Source: an uncultured Micrococcales bacterium (GTDB lineage Bacteria > Actinomycetota > Actinomycetes > S36-B12 > UBA10799). Taken from it: DNA of 17,359 bases. A program made the position numbers and the translations under genes. The notes under the pieces were generated by a model. It saw only the letters and a program-made list of their open reading frames with translations, was not told the origin of the DNA and did not search any database. Each line of letters begins with the position of its first letter. Within the stretch, counting starts at the first letter, position 1. The stretch lies in NCBI GenBank assembly GCA_937952095.1, contig CALFYG010000142.1, forward strand, positions 1 to 17,359, read 5' to 3'. Of this stretch, positions 1 through 7,429 are shown one piece after another.

Positions 1-764
1 GGTTCTCACGCAGCAACCGGTCGGCCTCGGCACGCGAGTAGCCGCCTGACAGGGCGACTACTCGCAGGACCTTCGGGTTGGTCACGAGGTCGGCATAGAG
101 GTTGGGCACGGTCGGCAGGGTCAACTTCAGCATGATCTGCTGGTCGTCAGGCAGGTCGGCGATACTCGCGTTCAGCGCGGCAAGCAGCAGGTCCTCAGCC
201 CCTTCCTTGCTGGGGCTGTGGATGTCCACCTCGGGCTCGATGATCGGCACCAGTCCCGCGTCGAGGATCCGCCGGCCGAGGTCGAACTGCTGGTTCACGA
301 CCGCGTGCACGCCCACCGGATCTGCCGTCTTGATGACCGAGCGCATCTTTGTGCCGAACACACCCTTGTCGATGGCGCGCTCGAGCAGCGCGTCAAGGTC
401 GGGCATGGGTCGCATGACCTGCACGCCGTCGGCCTCGTCGGCCAATCCCTTGTCCACCTTGAGGAACGGGACGACGTTCTTCACGTTCCACAAGTAGTCC
501 GCGCTGCCCCGGCCCTCGATCTCGCGGTCCATCGTCTGCTCGAACAGGATGGCTCCGAGGATGCGCTCGCCGGTGAAGGCCGGGCTTGTGATGATCCTGG
601 TTCGCATCGTGTGGATCATGTCGAACATCTGCTCCTCGCCGGAATATGCGTCCTCCGGTACGCCGTAGAGCCGCAGTGCCTTCGGGGTGCTTCCGCCGCT
701 TTGATCCAGTGCCGCGATGAAACCGTGCCCGTTCGCCATCTTGTCGCGTTGTGGGGAATTCATG
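1..764 (-). CDS. fda: Class I fructose-bisphosphate aldolase, partial (3' end outside window)
   Basis: Cytosolic glycolytic enzyme that cleaves fructose 1,6-bisphosphate to dihydroxyacetone phosphate and glyceraldehyde 3-phosphate through a lysine Schiff base, without a metal. I translated it from the ATG at 764, which is preceded on the minus strand by a GGGAGGG ribosome binding site. The visible 254 residues open with MNSPQRDKMANGHGFIAALD and carry DQSGGSTPKAL (residues 20-30), the EPEVDIHSP segment (177-184) and IMLKLTLP, where K213 is the expected Schiff-base lysine. From memory the sequence follows staphylococcal Fda closely, and the usual length is about 295 residues, so roughly 40 are missing beyond the left edge. 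It lies 50 bp downstream of the MalY-like gene on the same strand and could be read from that promoter or from its own (a TACGGT box lies at 788-793). Family assignment is very secure. Confidence 0.95.
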
Positions 765-814
765 ACCGCCCTCCCTGAGTCACCACCACCGTAGGCACGT
801 GCGGCGGCCCCGGG

Positions 815-2011
815 CTAGTGCCTCACGCCGGGCAATCGGGTGAGTGCCGTGGCCATCCGCTCCAGGCCTTCCAGGAGATTCGCTTGCGACGTCGCGAAGT
901 TGAGGCGAACGTGTCCGCTCCCGCCGGTGCCGAAGACGTGCCCGGAGCTCAGCGCGACGCGGGCCTGGTCGAGGAAGTAGCGCGCCGGGCCCTCGAGTTC
1001 CGAGACCACACCCGGTCCCGCCGAGCCCTCGTCGTGCAGGCCCAGTGCACGGCAGTCGATCCACGCCAGATACGTGCCCTGTGGCGCGCGGCACTGGAGT
1101 TCGGGCATGCGGTCGGTCAGGAAATCGATCAGCAGCGACCGGTTTTCGTCCAGGCCGCGCAGGAGTGCGTCGAGCCAGTCCCCGCCGTGGCGGAAGGCCT
1201 CGGTGTGGGCCATGACACCGAAGTGGCTGGCCCCGTGTGCAACCTCCTCGGGCATGCTGTCGAGGTCCGACTGCGCCTCCGGGCCGGCGACCGCCAGGGC
1301 GGCCTTGAGCCCGGCAAGGTTCCAGGCCTTGGACGCCGACAACACACTGAAGGCGTCCTCCGAGCCCGGGACACTGAGGTAAGGCACGAACTGCGCTCCC
1401 GGTAGTGCCAGCGGGGCGTGGATCTCGTCGACGATCACGCGGACGCCGTACGTGCGGGCAAGACCTGCCACGGCGGTCAGTTCCTCGCGGGTGTGGACCG
1501 CTCCTGTGGGATTGTGCGGGCTGCTGAGCAGATAGACCGCGCGGTTGAGGGCGCGGAAGGTGTCCTCGAGTCGGTGCAGATCGATCCGGCCTTCCTCGGT
1601 CAGAGGCGACTCGACCACGCGTCGGCCGGCGTGCGTCACGAACGCGTAGAACGGCGGGTAGACGGGGCAGTTCACCACGACCGGATCGCCGGGTTCGCTG
1701 ATGAGTCGCAAGACCTCGACGATGCCCATCATCACGTCGGGCACGCTCTTCGCCGAGTCGGCCGGGAAGCCGTCCCATCCCCAACGAGCCGCCGCGAAGT
1801 CCTTGAGGGCGTGGGCGTAGGCGTGCCCGGCGGCATACCCGGTGTCGCCGATCTCGACGGCATGTCGGAGCCCCTGCGCGATCGGCTCGGCGAGCGGCAC
1901 GTCCATCTCGGCGACCCACATCGGCAGGACGTCGGCGGGGTAGTAATGCCACTTGGCGCTGGTCCGTTGCCGCAGTTGCTCGATGCTGAGCTGCTCAAGG
2001 GGATTCTGCAC
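815..2011 (-). CDS. MalY/PatB family aminotransferase, probable cystathionine beta-lyase
   Basis: Fold-type I PLP enzyme of the aminotransferase class I/II superfamily, MalY/PatB branch. Members split C-S bonds (cystathionine or cysteine conjugates, giving homocysteine or a thiol plus pyruvate and ammonia) in the cytosol. Landmarks in the 398-residue product: NPLEQLSIEQLRQRTSAKW at the N-terminus, WVAEMDVPLAEPI (32-44), SSPHNPTG (163-170), VDEIHAPL with PLP-contacting D195 (194-201), and the PLP lysine K228 in SASKAWNLAGLK. I chose the GTG at 2011 because it puts the protein at the family's usual N-terminus and because a CACAAT -10-like box ends 6 nt before it, suggesting leaderless translation. 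A GTG two codons upstream (2017) is possible. A longer open frame reaching 2458 overlaps the divergent gene and lacks family sequence, so I reject it. True substrate (cystathionine or another beta-C-S compound) cannot be read from sequence. Confidence 0.9.
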   Translation of the reverse strand: MQNPLEQLSIEQLRQRTSAKWHYYPADVLPMWVAEMDVPLAEPIAQGLRHAVEIGDTGYAAGHAYAHALKDFAAARWGWDGFPADSAKSVPDVMMGIVEVLRLISEPGDPVVVNCPVYPPFYAFVTHAGRRVVESPLTEEGRIDLHRLEDTFRALNRAVYLLSSPHNPTGAVHTREELTAVAGLARTYGVRVIVDEIHAPLALPGAQFVPYLSVPGSEDAFSVLSASKAWNLAGLKAALAVAGPEAQSDLDSMPEEVAHGASHFGVMAHTEAFRHGGDWLDALLRGLDENRSLLIDFLTDRMPELQCRAPQGTYLAWIDCRALGLHDEGSAGPGVVSELEGPARYFLDQARVALSSGHVFGTGGSGHVRLNFATSQANLLEGLERMATALTRLPGVRH

Positions 2012-2044
2012 CCGCACATTGTGCCCCGGTGCCAGACTCGGGGC
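2012..2044. promoter_or_regulatory. Short divergent promoter region between malY-like and LLM genes
   Basis: Only 33 bp separate the two divergent start codons. On the minus strand a CACAAT box (2023 to 2018) sits 6 nt before the GTG at 2011. On the plus strand a CAGACT box (2033-2038) sits 6 nt before the ATG at 2045. Neither gene has a Shine-Dalgarno sequence. Both boxes fit a degenerate TAnnnT -10 with C at the first position, and the spacing is that of leaderless transcripts. The promoters would then be nested inside each other's coding regions. The boxes are weak, so confidence is modest. Confidence 0.4.
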
Positions 2045-3076
2045 ATGGACATCGGCATCTACCTCGCGTACGCCCCTTGGATCCCGCTGCCGGAGCAACT
2101 GCAGTTGGCCCGTGCTGCGGACGAGCTCGGCTTCCACAGTGTCTGGGTGGCCGAGACCTGGGGGCAGGACGCGACCGTTGTTCTCGGTGCCCTCGCCGCC
2201 ACGACGCAGAACGTCCGGCTCGGCGCGGCGATCTTGCAGATCCCCGCACGCCAGCCGACCACCACCGCCTCGGCGATCTCGACCATCGACCAGATCTCCG
2301 GGGGCCGGGCGATGCTGGGACTCGGCCTGTCCGGTCCACAGGTCTCGGAGGGGTGGTACGGCGTACCCTTCGTGTCGCCGCTGGGCCGCACCCGTGAGTA
2401 CATCGACATCGTGCGGATGGCGTTGGCGCGGGAGAAGGTGGCCTACGAGGGCAAGCACTGGCAGTTGCCGGCCACGGAGGGCTTGGGGCTGGGCAAGCCC
2501 CTGAAGATGATCGGCCGGCCGGTGCAGGACTCGGTGCCGATCTACCTCGGCGTGATGGGGGAGAAGACCGTCAGGCAGGCCGGCCAGATCGCGGATGGTT
2601 GGCTACCGGCGTTCTACAGCCCGCAGTACGCCGACATGCTCAACGCGCCACTGCTTGCCGGGATCGAAGCCGCTGGACGTTCACGTTCCGACGTGAACAT
2701 CGCGCCGAGTGTTCCCATCGCGCTGGCCGACACCGTCGAGCAGGCCCGTGACCTCTTGCGGCCGATCCTGACCTTCTACTTCGGGGCGATGGGGGCGAAG
2801 GACAAGAACTTCTACATCGAGTTGGCCACGCGGTACGGATTCGGCGACGTCGCGCTGCGATGCCAGGAGTTGTTCCTGGCCGGGGACAAGGTCGGTGCCG
2901 CGATGTCCTTGACCCCCGAGATCATCGACCTCGCCGCGATCGCCGCGACACCCGCCACGCTGGAGAACGAACTCAGCGCGTACGCCGACTGTGGTGCGGA
3001 CACGCTGGTGGCGCTGCCCTTCGGGGACCGGCCGGCATTGCTCAAGGCGTTGTCGGGGTATTTGCCCGGGACATGA
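2045..3076 (+). CDS. LLM-class F420-dependent oxidoreductase, Rv3520c-like
   Basis: Bacterial luciferase-like (TIM barrel) flavin/F420 oxidoreductase of 343 residues. It starts MDIGIYLAYAPWIPLPEQLQ and contains GFHSVWVAETWGQDA (residues 34-48), a glycine-rich run LGLGLSGPQVSEGWYG, the stretch PLGRTREYIDIVRMALARE and GLGLGKPLKMIGRPVQ. This order matches what I recall of the Rv3520c family (TIGR03559, probable F420-dependent). Such enzymes transfer hydride between F420 and an organic substrate in the cytosol; the substrate here is unknown. The ATG at 2045 is chosen over longer in-frame extensions because it gives the canonical N-terminus. It is divergent from the MalY-like gene across 33 bp and followed by a 102-bp gap with an inverted repeat. 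F420 use would imply that the host makes F420, which cannot be checked here; FMN is the alternative cofactor. Confidence 0.88.
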   Translation: MDIGIYLAYAPWIPLPEQLQLARAADELGFHSVWVAETWGQDATVVLGALAATTQNVRLGAAILQIPARQPTTTASAISTIDQISGGRAMLGLGLSGPQVSEGWYGVPFVSPLGRTREYIDIVRMALAREKVAYEGKHWQLPATEGLGLGKPLKMIGRPVQDSVPIYLGVMGEKTVRQAGQIADGWLPAFYSPQYADMLNAPLLAGIEAAGRSRSDVNIAPSVPIALADTVEQARDLLRPILTFYFGAMGAKDKNFYIELATRYGFGDVALRCQELFLAGDKVGAAMSLTPEIIDLAAIAATPATLENELSAYADCGADTLVALPFGDRPALLKALSGYLPGT

Positions 3077-3082
3077 CAACAG

Positions 3083-3123
3083 CGTGTGAATATCTGTTGA
3101 TTCGGTCGCCAGATCTTCACACG
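3083..3123. repeat. 14-bp inverted repeat (operator or terminator) between LLM and phosphoesterase genes
   Basis: Left arm 3083-3096 (CGTGTGAATATCTG) and right arm 3110-3123 (CAGATCTTCACACG) are reverse complements at 13 of 14 positions, around a 13-nt spacer. It lies 7 bp after the LLM stop codon and directly abuts a TTGCAG -35-like hexamer (3124-3129). No T-run follows and the arms are AT-rich for this genome, so I favour an operator for the downstream gene over an intrinsic terminator, but either is possible. Confidence 0.55.
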
Positions 3124-3173
3124 TTGCAGACTGCCGCCGTTTCAGTGCTTAGATGAGGCGGGGGTCAAGGAGG
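3124..3173 (+). promoter_or_regulatory. Putative promoter and ribosome binding site of the phosphoesterase gene
   Basis: TTGCAG (3124-3129) and TTAGAT (3149-3154) could serve as -35 and -10, though the 19-bp spacing is on the long side. A strong AAGGAGG site (3167-3173) stands 5 nt before the ATG at 3179, so this transcript is leadered, unlike several neighbours. Confidence 0.4.
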
Positions 3174-3178
3174 CTGAA

Positions 3179-4819
3179 ATGGATCGCTCCAATGCGATGG
3201 ACCACGTGGTACTCGTCATCTTCGAGAACCGTTCGCTGGACAACCTGTTGGGGCATCTCTACGGCCCGGACGACGACAAGACCTTCGAAGGTGTCATCGG
3301 CAAGGATTTGAGCAACCCCGTCCCGGAGTGGGCCGAGCACCAACCAGCCGATGGGTCCGGCAAGGTCTCGGTGTTCGTCGGTACCGACATGGACGCGCCG
3401 TGCCCGGACTCCGGCGAGGAGTACTACCACACGAACACTCAACTCTTCGGCACGCTCGATGAGCACAACCGCTTCGCCGGCCCGGAGACCATGGCGCCGC
3501 CGTGGAACGCGCCCGCCGAGGGGGCGACCCCGACCATGGACGGGTTCGTCGCCGACTACATCTCGTTCTTCACTTGGGAGAAGGGCCGCCAGCCCACCTA
3601 CGACGAGTACGCGCAGATCATGCAGTGCTACACGCCCGAGCAGGTGCCGGTGCTCAACGGTCTGGCGCGCGAGTTCGGCGTTTTCGACCACTGGTTCTGC
3701 GAGGTTCCGTCCCAGACCTTCATGAACCGCTCGTTCTGGACGGCCGCCACATGCACGCCGCTGCCGACCGGCGGCACGGCGAACTCCCCGGTGTCGCACT
3801 GGATCAAGGACAACACGGCAGAGACGCTGTTCAACCGTCTCGAGTCGCTCGGCAAGACCTGGAAGGTGTACGTCAAGGACGGACAGATCCCGCTGACCGG
3901 TGTGATCCACTGGCCGCGACTGCGGGACCGGTTCGCCACCCACTTCGTGCCGTTCGAGGAGTTCGAGGACGACGCGGCCGCCGGCACGCTGCCCGACTTC
4001 TCGCTGATCGAACCGAACCTGCTGCTCGGTCACGGCGACTACCACCCGGCAGCCGGAGCGGCACTGGCTCCCGGGGTTGATCTGCAGGTCGATCCGCCGT
4101 CATCGATCCTGTCCGGTGAGATGTTCCTCGAGCGACTGTTCACGGCCTACCGGAACATGCGCTCGCCGGAGGGGGCGAACGTCTGGAACACCACTCTGTT
4201 CATCGGGTGGGACGAACCCGGTGGCACCTACGACCATGTGCCGCCAGGCCCGGTTCCGGCCCCCGACGCCGCGGCTCCGGCCGGGCAGTTCGACTTCCGT
4301 TTCGACCGCTCCGGATACCGTGTGCCCGCAATCGTGGTGTCCCCATGGGTGGACCCCGGGTCGGTGTACAACCAGGAGCACCGGCACACCTCGATGCTGG
4401 CCACGCTGCGGGACAAGTGGGGACTGGGCGAGCCGTTCACGCAGCGCGACGCCGCGGCCAAGCCCTTCGACTACGTGTTCTCGCGCCAGACCCCGACCGA
4501 CCCCGATGCGTGGGACGTGCCCGCGGCGCTGCCCGCCCCGCCGTACCACGTGGAGTGGGAGTCCAGCGATAAGTCACTGAGCACACTGGGCAAGGCGGCG
4601 CTGCCGGGAGTCATCGCAGCGGCCAAGGCGAAGGGATTGCCCCTTCCGCCCGAGGTCGAGGATCCGAACTTCCACCTGACGACCGAGTTGTTCTACGACA
4701 TCCAGGTGCTGGTCGGTGCTCACTTCTGGCCGAAGATGGGCCCGCAGGGGGCGGACATGGTGGCACGACTCGAGGACCTGAAGAAGGCGCTGCATGACGC
4801 GACGAAGCCGGAGGCCTGA
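3179..4819 (+). CDS. Phosphoesterase family protein (phospholipase C / acid phosphatase-like, PF04185), no signal peptide
   Basis: Metal-dependent phosphoesterase of the alkaline phosphatase-like superfamily; relatives are phospholipase C and AcpA-type acid phosphatases that hydrolyse phosphodi- or monoesters. Of 546 residues, the N-terminus has DHVVLVIFENRSLDNLLGHL (8-27), the ENRSxD metal/nucleophile motif being at 16-21. The second half has GWDEPGGTYDHVPPGP (343-358), with D345, E346, D352 and H353 in metal-ligand positions, then GYRVPAIVVSPWV and an HTSMLATLRDKWG segment, all in the family order. The start is fixed by AAGGAGG 5 nt upstream. The protein starts directly at the catalytic motif: no Tat or Sec signal and no membrane segment, whereas the well-known bacterial phospholipases C are exported. 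It is probably cytosolic or exported with a partner. It ends 8 bp from the convergent membrane-protein gene. Substrate is unknown. Confidence 0.88.
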   Translation: MDRSNAMDHVVLVIFENRSLDNLLGHLYGPDDDKTFEGVIGKDLSNPVPEWAEHQPADGSGKVSVFVGTDMDAPCPDSGEEYYHTNTQLFGTLDEHNRFAGPETMAPPWNAPAEGATPTMDGFVADYISFFTWEKGRQPTYDEYAQIMQCYTPEQVPVLNGLAREFGVFDHWFCEVPSQTFMNRSFWTAATCTPLPTGGTANSPVSHWIKDNTAETLFNRLESLGKTWKVYVKDGQIPLTGVIHWPRLRDRFATHFVPFEEFEDDAAAGTLPDFSLIEPNLLLGHGDYHPAAGAALAPGVDLQVDPPSSILSGEMFLERLFTAYRNMRSPEGANVWNTTLFIGWDEPGGTYDHVPPGPVPAPDAAAPAGQFDFRFDRSGYRVPAIVVSPWVDPGSVYNQEHRHTSMLATLRDKWGLGEPFTQRDAAAKPFDYVFSRQTPTDPDAWDVPAALPAPPYHVEWESSDKSLSTLGKAALPGVIAAAKAKGLPLPPEVEDPNFHLTTELFYDIQVLVGAHFWPKMGPQGADMVARLEDLKKALHDATKPEA

Positions 4820-4827
4820 GGCGCGCG

Positions 4828-5310
4828 TCACTCCTCCCGCGTCGGATCTGAGGCACGCAGGTAGAAGGACACCATCAGCAGGAACAGTTCGGCGCCGACC
4901 GCGGCGACCGGCAGGAAGCTGATGAACTCCGGCACCGGCTCATCCTCCGTGCGCCACCCGGTCATGTACATGGTGACCAGCAGCCCGGCTGCGATGAGCA
5001 CAAGCAGAAGCATCGTGAACGCCCCTATCCGCTCCTTGCGGTCGATCGCCTCCTGCCGGTTGCGGGCCGGTATGAGCCAGGAGGTGTTGAGACTGGCGTC
5101 GAAGGCCAGAGCCACCAAGAGTGTCGCGATGATCTGTGCCCATGTGTCGGCCTCTGTGTAGGGAGGCTTCAGCGGTGTGAAGACCTGGATGGGCACTAGA
5201 AGCAGGATCATGAAGCCGAACAGCACCCAGATCACCGGGTTCTGTCGGGTCTGTCTGCCGATCGCCGCGAACAACGACGTGCGTGCCGGCTGTGGCTCGT
5301 CCTGACTCAT
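4828..5310 (-). CDS. Small four-helix membrane protein of unknown function
   Basis: 160 residues with four hydrophobic segments at about 26-46, 60-79, 96-117 and 128-149, a basic cytoplasmic-looking N-terminus and a charged loop between helices 2 and 3 (PARNRQEAIDRKERIG). That loop, rich in basic residues, should be cytoplasmic, placing both ends inside. No family recognised; it is not a transporter or sensor I can name. The ATG at 5310 is preceded by a TAGGTT box 7 nt upstream and no Shine-Dalgarno, suggesting leaderless translation. Its stop is 8 bp from the convergent phosphoesterase stop, with no terminator hairpin visible between them, so the two transcripts probably overlap. Coding status is good: consistent GC3 and clean membrane topology. 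Confidence 0.75.
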   Translation of the reverse strand: MSQDEPQPARTSLFAAIGRQTRQNPVIWVLFGFMILLLVPIQVFTPLKPPYTEADTWAQIIATLLVALAFDASLNTSWLIPARNRQEAIDRKERIGAFTMLLLVLIAAGLLVTMYMTGWRTEDEPVPEFISFLPVAAVGAELFLLMVSFYLRASDPTREE

Positions 5311-5317
5311 GGGGGCA

Positions 5318-5323
5318 ACCTAG
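5318..5323 (-). promoter_or_regulatory. Leaderless-type -10 box (TAGGTT) of the membrane-protein gene
   Basis: TAGGTT reads on the minus strand 7 nt ahead of the ATG at 5310. The best upstream TTGACG (5350 to 5345) is 21 bp away, too far for a normal -35, so the -35 is unassigned. Confidence 0.4.
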
Positions 5324-5438
5324 CCGCCTCGTCAGGTTTGTCCTCGTCAATCTGGCCGGTGATTCGCCCCCTTCAGTCGATGCCTGCAGCGTGAGAAGTT
5401 GATCTAGAGTCGGCTCAGGTCCACGAACGGGGGCGCCG

Positions 5439-5732
5439 ATGTCCCATCCCGCTCATGATCTGTGGTCACAGTCGGGCCATTGTGGGCAGGGGCAGTTCGT
5501 CATGGGCGGTGGGGAGCTGCACCTTGTCGGCGCGGTGGCGGAACGCGTGATGTACGCACCCGGGCTCATGTCTGATCACGCTGAGTGCCTGACCCTGGCG
5601 CCCGCGGGGCGTGACCATGTCCTGGGGTACGGCTCGCCACCGTTGTCCATCGCCGTCGCGCCTAGGATCGAACTGTGGGCCTTCGTGAATCCAACATCGA
5701 CCAGCTCCGGGACGGCATCTTCGATGTCCTGA
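5439..5732 (+). CDS. Candidate small hypothetical protein overlapping the glpD start
   Basis: A 97-codon frame starting MSHPAHDLWSQSGHCGQGQF, rich in Gly and His, with a weak GGGGGC site about 5 nt before its ATG and a TAGAGT box upstream. By eye its codon positions rank GC3 > GC1 > GC2, as in real genes here, up to about residue 80. The last 20 codons run into glpD in another frame, a 58-bp overlap that is unusual. No family recognised. It could be a genuine small gene, a remnant that has lost its own stop, or chance in GC-rich DNA. Confidence 0.3.
   Translation: MSHPAHDLWSQSGHCGQGQFVMGGGELHLVGAVAERVMYAPGLMSDHAECLTLAPAGRDHVLGYGSPPLSIAVAPRIELWAFVNPTSTSSGTASSMS
5663..5668 (+). promoter_or_regulatory. 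Leaderless-type -10 box (TAGGAT) of glpD
   Basis: TAGGAT is a near-ideal actinobacterial -10. It ends 6 nt before the GTG at 5675, so transcription should begin at or next to the start codon. No Shine-Dalgarno is present. The nearest TTG hexamer (TTGTCC, 5643-5648) has only 14 bp spacing, so the -35 is unclear. Confidence 0.6.
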
Positions 5733-7339
5733 TCGTCGGGGGAGGCATCAACGGCGCGGTGTCGGCCGCCGCGCTGGCATCGCGCGGGGCCCGTGTCGCG
5801 GTCATCGACCGCGGCGACTTCGCAGCATTCACCTCGATGCAGTCGAGCAATCTCGTGTGGGGCGGCTTCAAGTACCTGGAGAACTACGAGATCGGCCTCG
5901 TGCGCAACCTCTGCAAGTCGCGCAACCACCTCATCAAGGCCTACCCGGCGAATCTCAAGGAGATCCGGTTCATGGCCGCGCTCGACGAGAACTCGCCGTA
6001 CTCGCCGGTGTTCGCGGGCATGGGAGCGACCGCCTACTGGGTGATCGGCAATGGATTCACCAAGCCACCGAAGGTGCTGAGCACGGAGAAGATCCGGGAG
6101 CGCGAACCCATCGTGCGCACCGACAACCTGCTCGGGGGCATCGAGTACTCCGACGCCTACATCGTCGACAACGACTCCCGCTTCGTCTTCGGCTTCATCC
6201 GGTCCGCGCTCAACTCCGGCGCCACCTGTGCCAACTATGTGTCCTTCGAGTCCGCCACGCGGCAGGACGGGCGCTGGGTCGTGAACATGCGTGACACGGA
6301 CACCGGCGAGGAGTTCTCGGCGAAGACGAAGATCATCATCAACGCTGCGGGACCGTTCGTCGACCCGATCAATGCCGCCCACGGCATCACGACCAAGCAC
6401 AAGATCGTGTTCTCCAAGGGGATCCATCTGATCGTGCCGCGGCTGTCGAGACAGGAGCGCGTGCTCGCCTTCTTCGACGACACGCAGCGACTGTTCTACG
6501 TGATCCCGATGGGCACCCGATCCATGATCGGGACCACAGACGAGCGCGTGACCGAGCCCGTCACCGACGTGACGAACGAGGACCGAGACTTCCTGCTGAA
6601 CCAGATCAACGAGCGTCTCGACCTGCAGACGCCGTTGACGCCGCGCGACATCATCTCGACGCGAAGTGGCGTCCGTCCGCTGGTCGTTGAGACGGACAAC
6701 ACCACCTCGGACGAGACGGACTGGACGTCCTTGTCCCGCAAGCATGCGCTCGAGGTCGACCCCGCCCGCGGTTGGGTGACGGTCTTCGGAGGCAAACTCA
6801 CCGACTGCGTGAACATCGGCAACGAGGTCAGTGCGCTCGTCAAGAAACTCGGGGTCCCCCTGACCAAGGACAAGAAGTCCTGGTATGGAGAACCGCCCAA
6901 GGCCACGCGTGACGAGTTCTTCCGGCAGGCGCGCCTGATGGGCCTCGACCGCATCACCACACGGGCAAGTTTCGAGACCCTGTCCACACGGTTGTGGCGG
7001 CGCTACGGTCTGCGGGCGTTCGCGATGCTCGAAGCGCTACGTGACGATCCGAGCATGGCCGACGAGATCATCGAGGACGCCGACTACGTGCGCGTGGAAC
7101 TCTTCTACGCCGCACAGACGGAGATGATCACGAAACTGGACGACTTCCTGCGCCGGCGGAGCAAGATCGCGCTGGTACTCGACCACGACGAGGTCCGCGA
7201 TGCCGACGGCATCCAGGAGGCCTGTGAGTTGTTGTTCGGTGATGACGCGCAGCGTCGCTACGACGAGTACTTCACCGACGAGCGCCAGGAGCAACTTGAG
7301 GAATACCGGCAACCCAGCGATTCGTTTCCGGAGGGCTGA
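5675..7339 (+). CDS. glpD: Glycerol-3-phosphate dehydrogenase, FAD-dependent (GlpD family)
   Basis: Membrane-associated flavoenzyme that oxidises sn-glycerol 3-phosphate to dihydroxyacetone phosphate and passes electrons to quinone. In 554 residues it has the FAD-binding dinucleotide motif VLIVGGGINGA (18-28), the GlpD segment SSNLVWGGFKYLENYEIGLV (57-76), a FAD-domain motif INAAGPFVD (222-230), SGVRPLV (331-337) and FGGKLTDCVNIG (371-382) at the FAD-domain end, then a helical C-terminal domain (about 400-540). The length fits the family. The GTG start at 5675 is supported by a TAGGAT -10 six nt upstream (leaderless) and leaves a normal 17-residue lead before the FAD fold. Its product feeds the same triose-phosphate pool as the aldolase at the left edge. 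No glpF or glpK is adjacent. It converges on the universal stress gene across an unusual repeat-rich terminator region. Confidence 0.93.
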   Translation: MGLRESNIDQLRDGIFDVLIVGGGINGAVSAAALASRGARVAVIDRGDFAAFTSMQSSNLVWGGFKYLENYEIGLVRNLCKSRNHLIKAYPANLKEIRFMAALDENSPYSPVFAGMGATAYWVIGNGFTKPPKVLSTEKIREREPIVRTDNLLGGIEYSDAYIVDNDSRFVFGFIRSALNSGATCANYVSFESATRQDGRWVVNMRDTDTGEEFSAKTKIIINAAGPFVDPINAAHGITTKHKIVFSKGIHLIVPRLSRQERVLAFFDDTQRLFYVIPMGTRSMIGTTDERVTEPVTDVTNEDRDFLLNQINERLDLQTPLTPRDIISTRSGVRPLVVETDNTTSDETDWTSLSRKHALEVDPARGWVTVFGGKLTDCVNIGNEVSALVKKLGVPLTKDKKSWYGEPPKATRDEFFRQARLMGLDRITTRASFETLSTRLWRRYGLRAFAMLEALRDDPSMADEIIEDADYVRVELFYAAQTEMITKLDDFLRRRSKIALVLDHDEVRDADGIQEACELLFGDDAQRRYDEYFTDERQEQLEEYRQPSDSFPEG

Positions 7340-7346
7340 CTAGCTA

Positions 7347-7420
7347 CCCGGGAAGGGATAGGCCACCCGGGAAGGAAAAACCACGTGCCGATCCTTCCCG
7401 GATGTACAGATGCTTCCCGC
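7347..7420. terminator. Nested, symmetric four-copy hairpin region between convergent glpD and usp
   Basis: A perfect 10-bp stem, CCGGGAAGGA (7367-7376) with TCCTTCCCGG (7392-7401), encloses a 15-nt loop. A further CCCGGGAAGG copy lies outside on the left (7347-7356) and a CTTCCCGCC copy on the right (7413-7421), each exactly 19 bp from its inner partner, so the outer copies can also pair (CGGGAAG with CTTCCCG). Placed between two converging stop codons, it is most simply a bidirectional terminator, but the regular spacing is more than a terminator needs. Confidence 0.6.
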
Positions 7421-7429
7421 CTTGACGGA

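Larger units (their letters stand above)
5311..5674. other. 364-bp region between divergent genes, with one candidate small ORF
   Basis: Holds the promoter of the minus-strand membrane gene at its left end, a TAGAGT box (5405-5410) that could drive the small ORF starting at 5439, and the leaderless glpD promoter (TAGGAT, 5663-5668) at its right end. I see no RNA gene or terminator in it. Confidence 0.5.

Noticed and set aside
1418..2044. Upstream extension of the LLM oxidoreductase frame
   Set aside because: It is antisense to the MalY-like gene; the oxidoreductase fold begins at the ATG at 2045.
2012..2458. N-terminal extension of the MalY-like protein on the minus strand
   Set aside because: The extension lies antisense within the LLM oxidoreductase and has no family sequence; the family N-terminus begins at the GTG at 2011.
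3083..3123. CRP-type site (TGTGA-N6-TCACA)
   Set aside because: Half-sites read TGTGA and TCACA but are separated by about 28 bp, not 6.
3149..4045. Long minus-strand frame opposite the phosphoesterase
   Set aside because: Mirror frame of a high-GC gene; Arg/Val-rich with no domain, while the plus strand has the full phosphoesterase motif set.
5576..6745. 389-codon minus-strand frame opposite glpD
   Set aside because: Antisense shadow rich in Arg, Val, Asp and His; glpD on the plus strand accounts for the codon bias.
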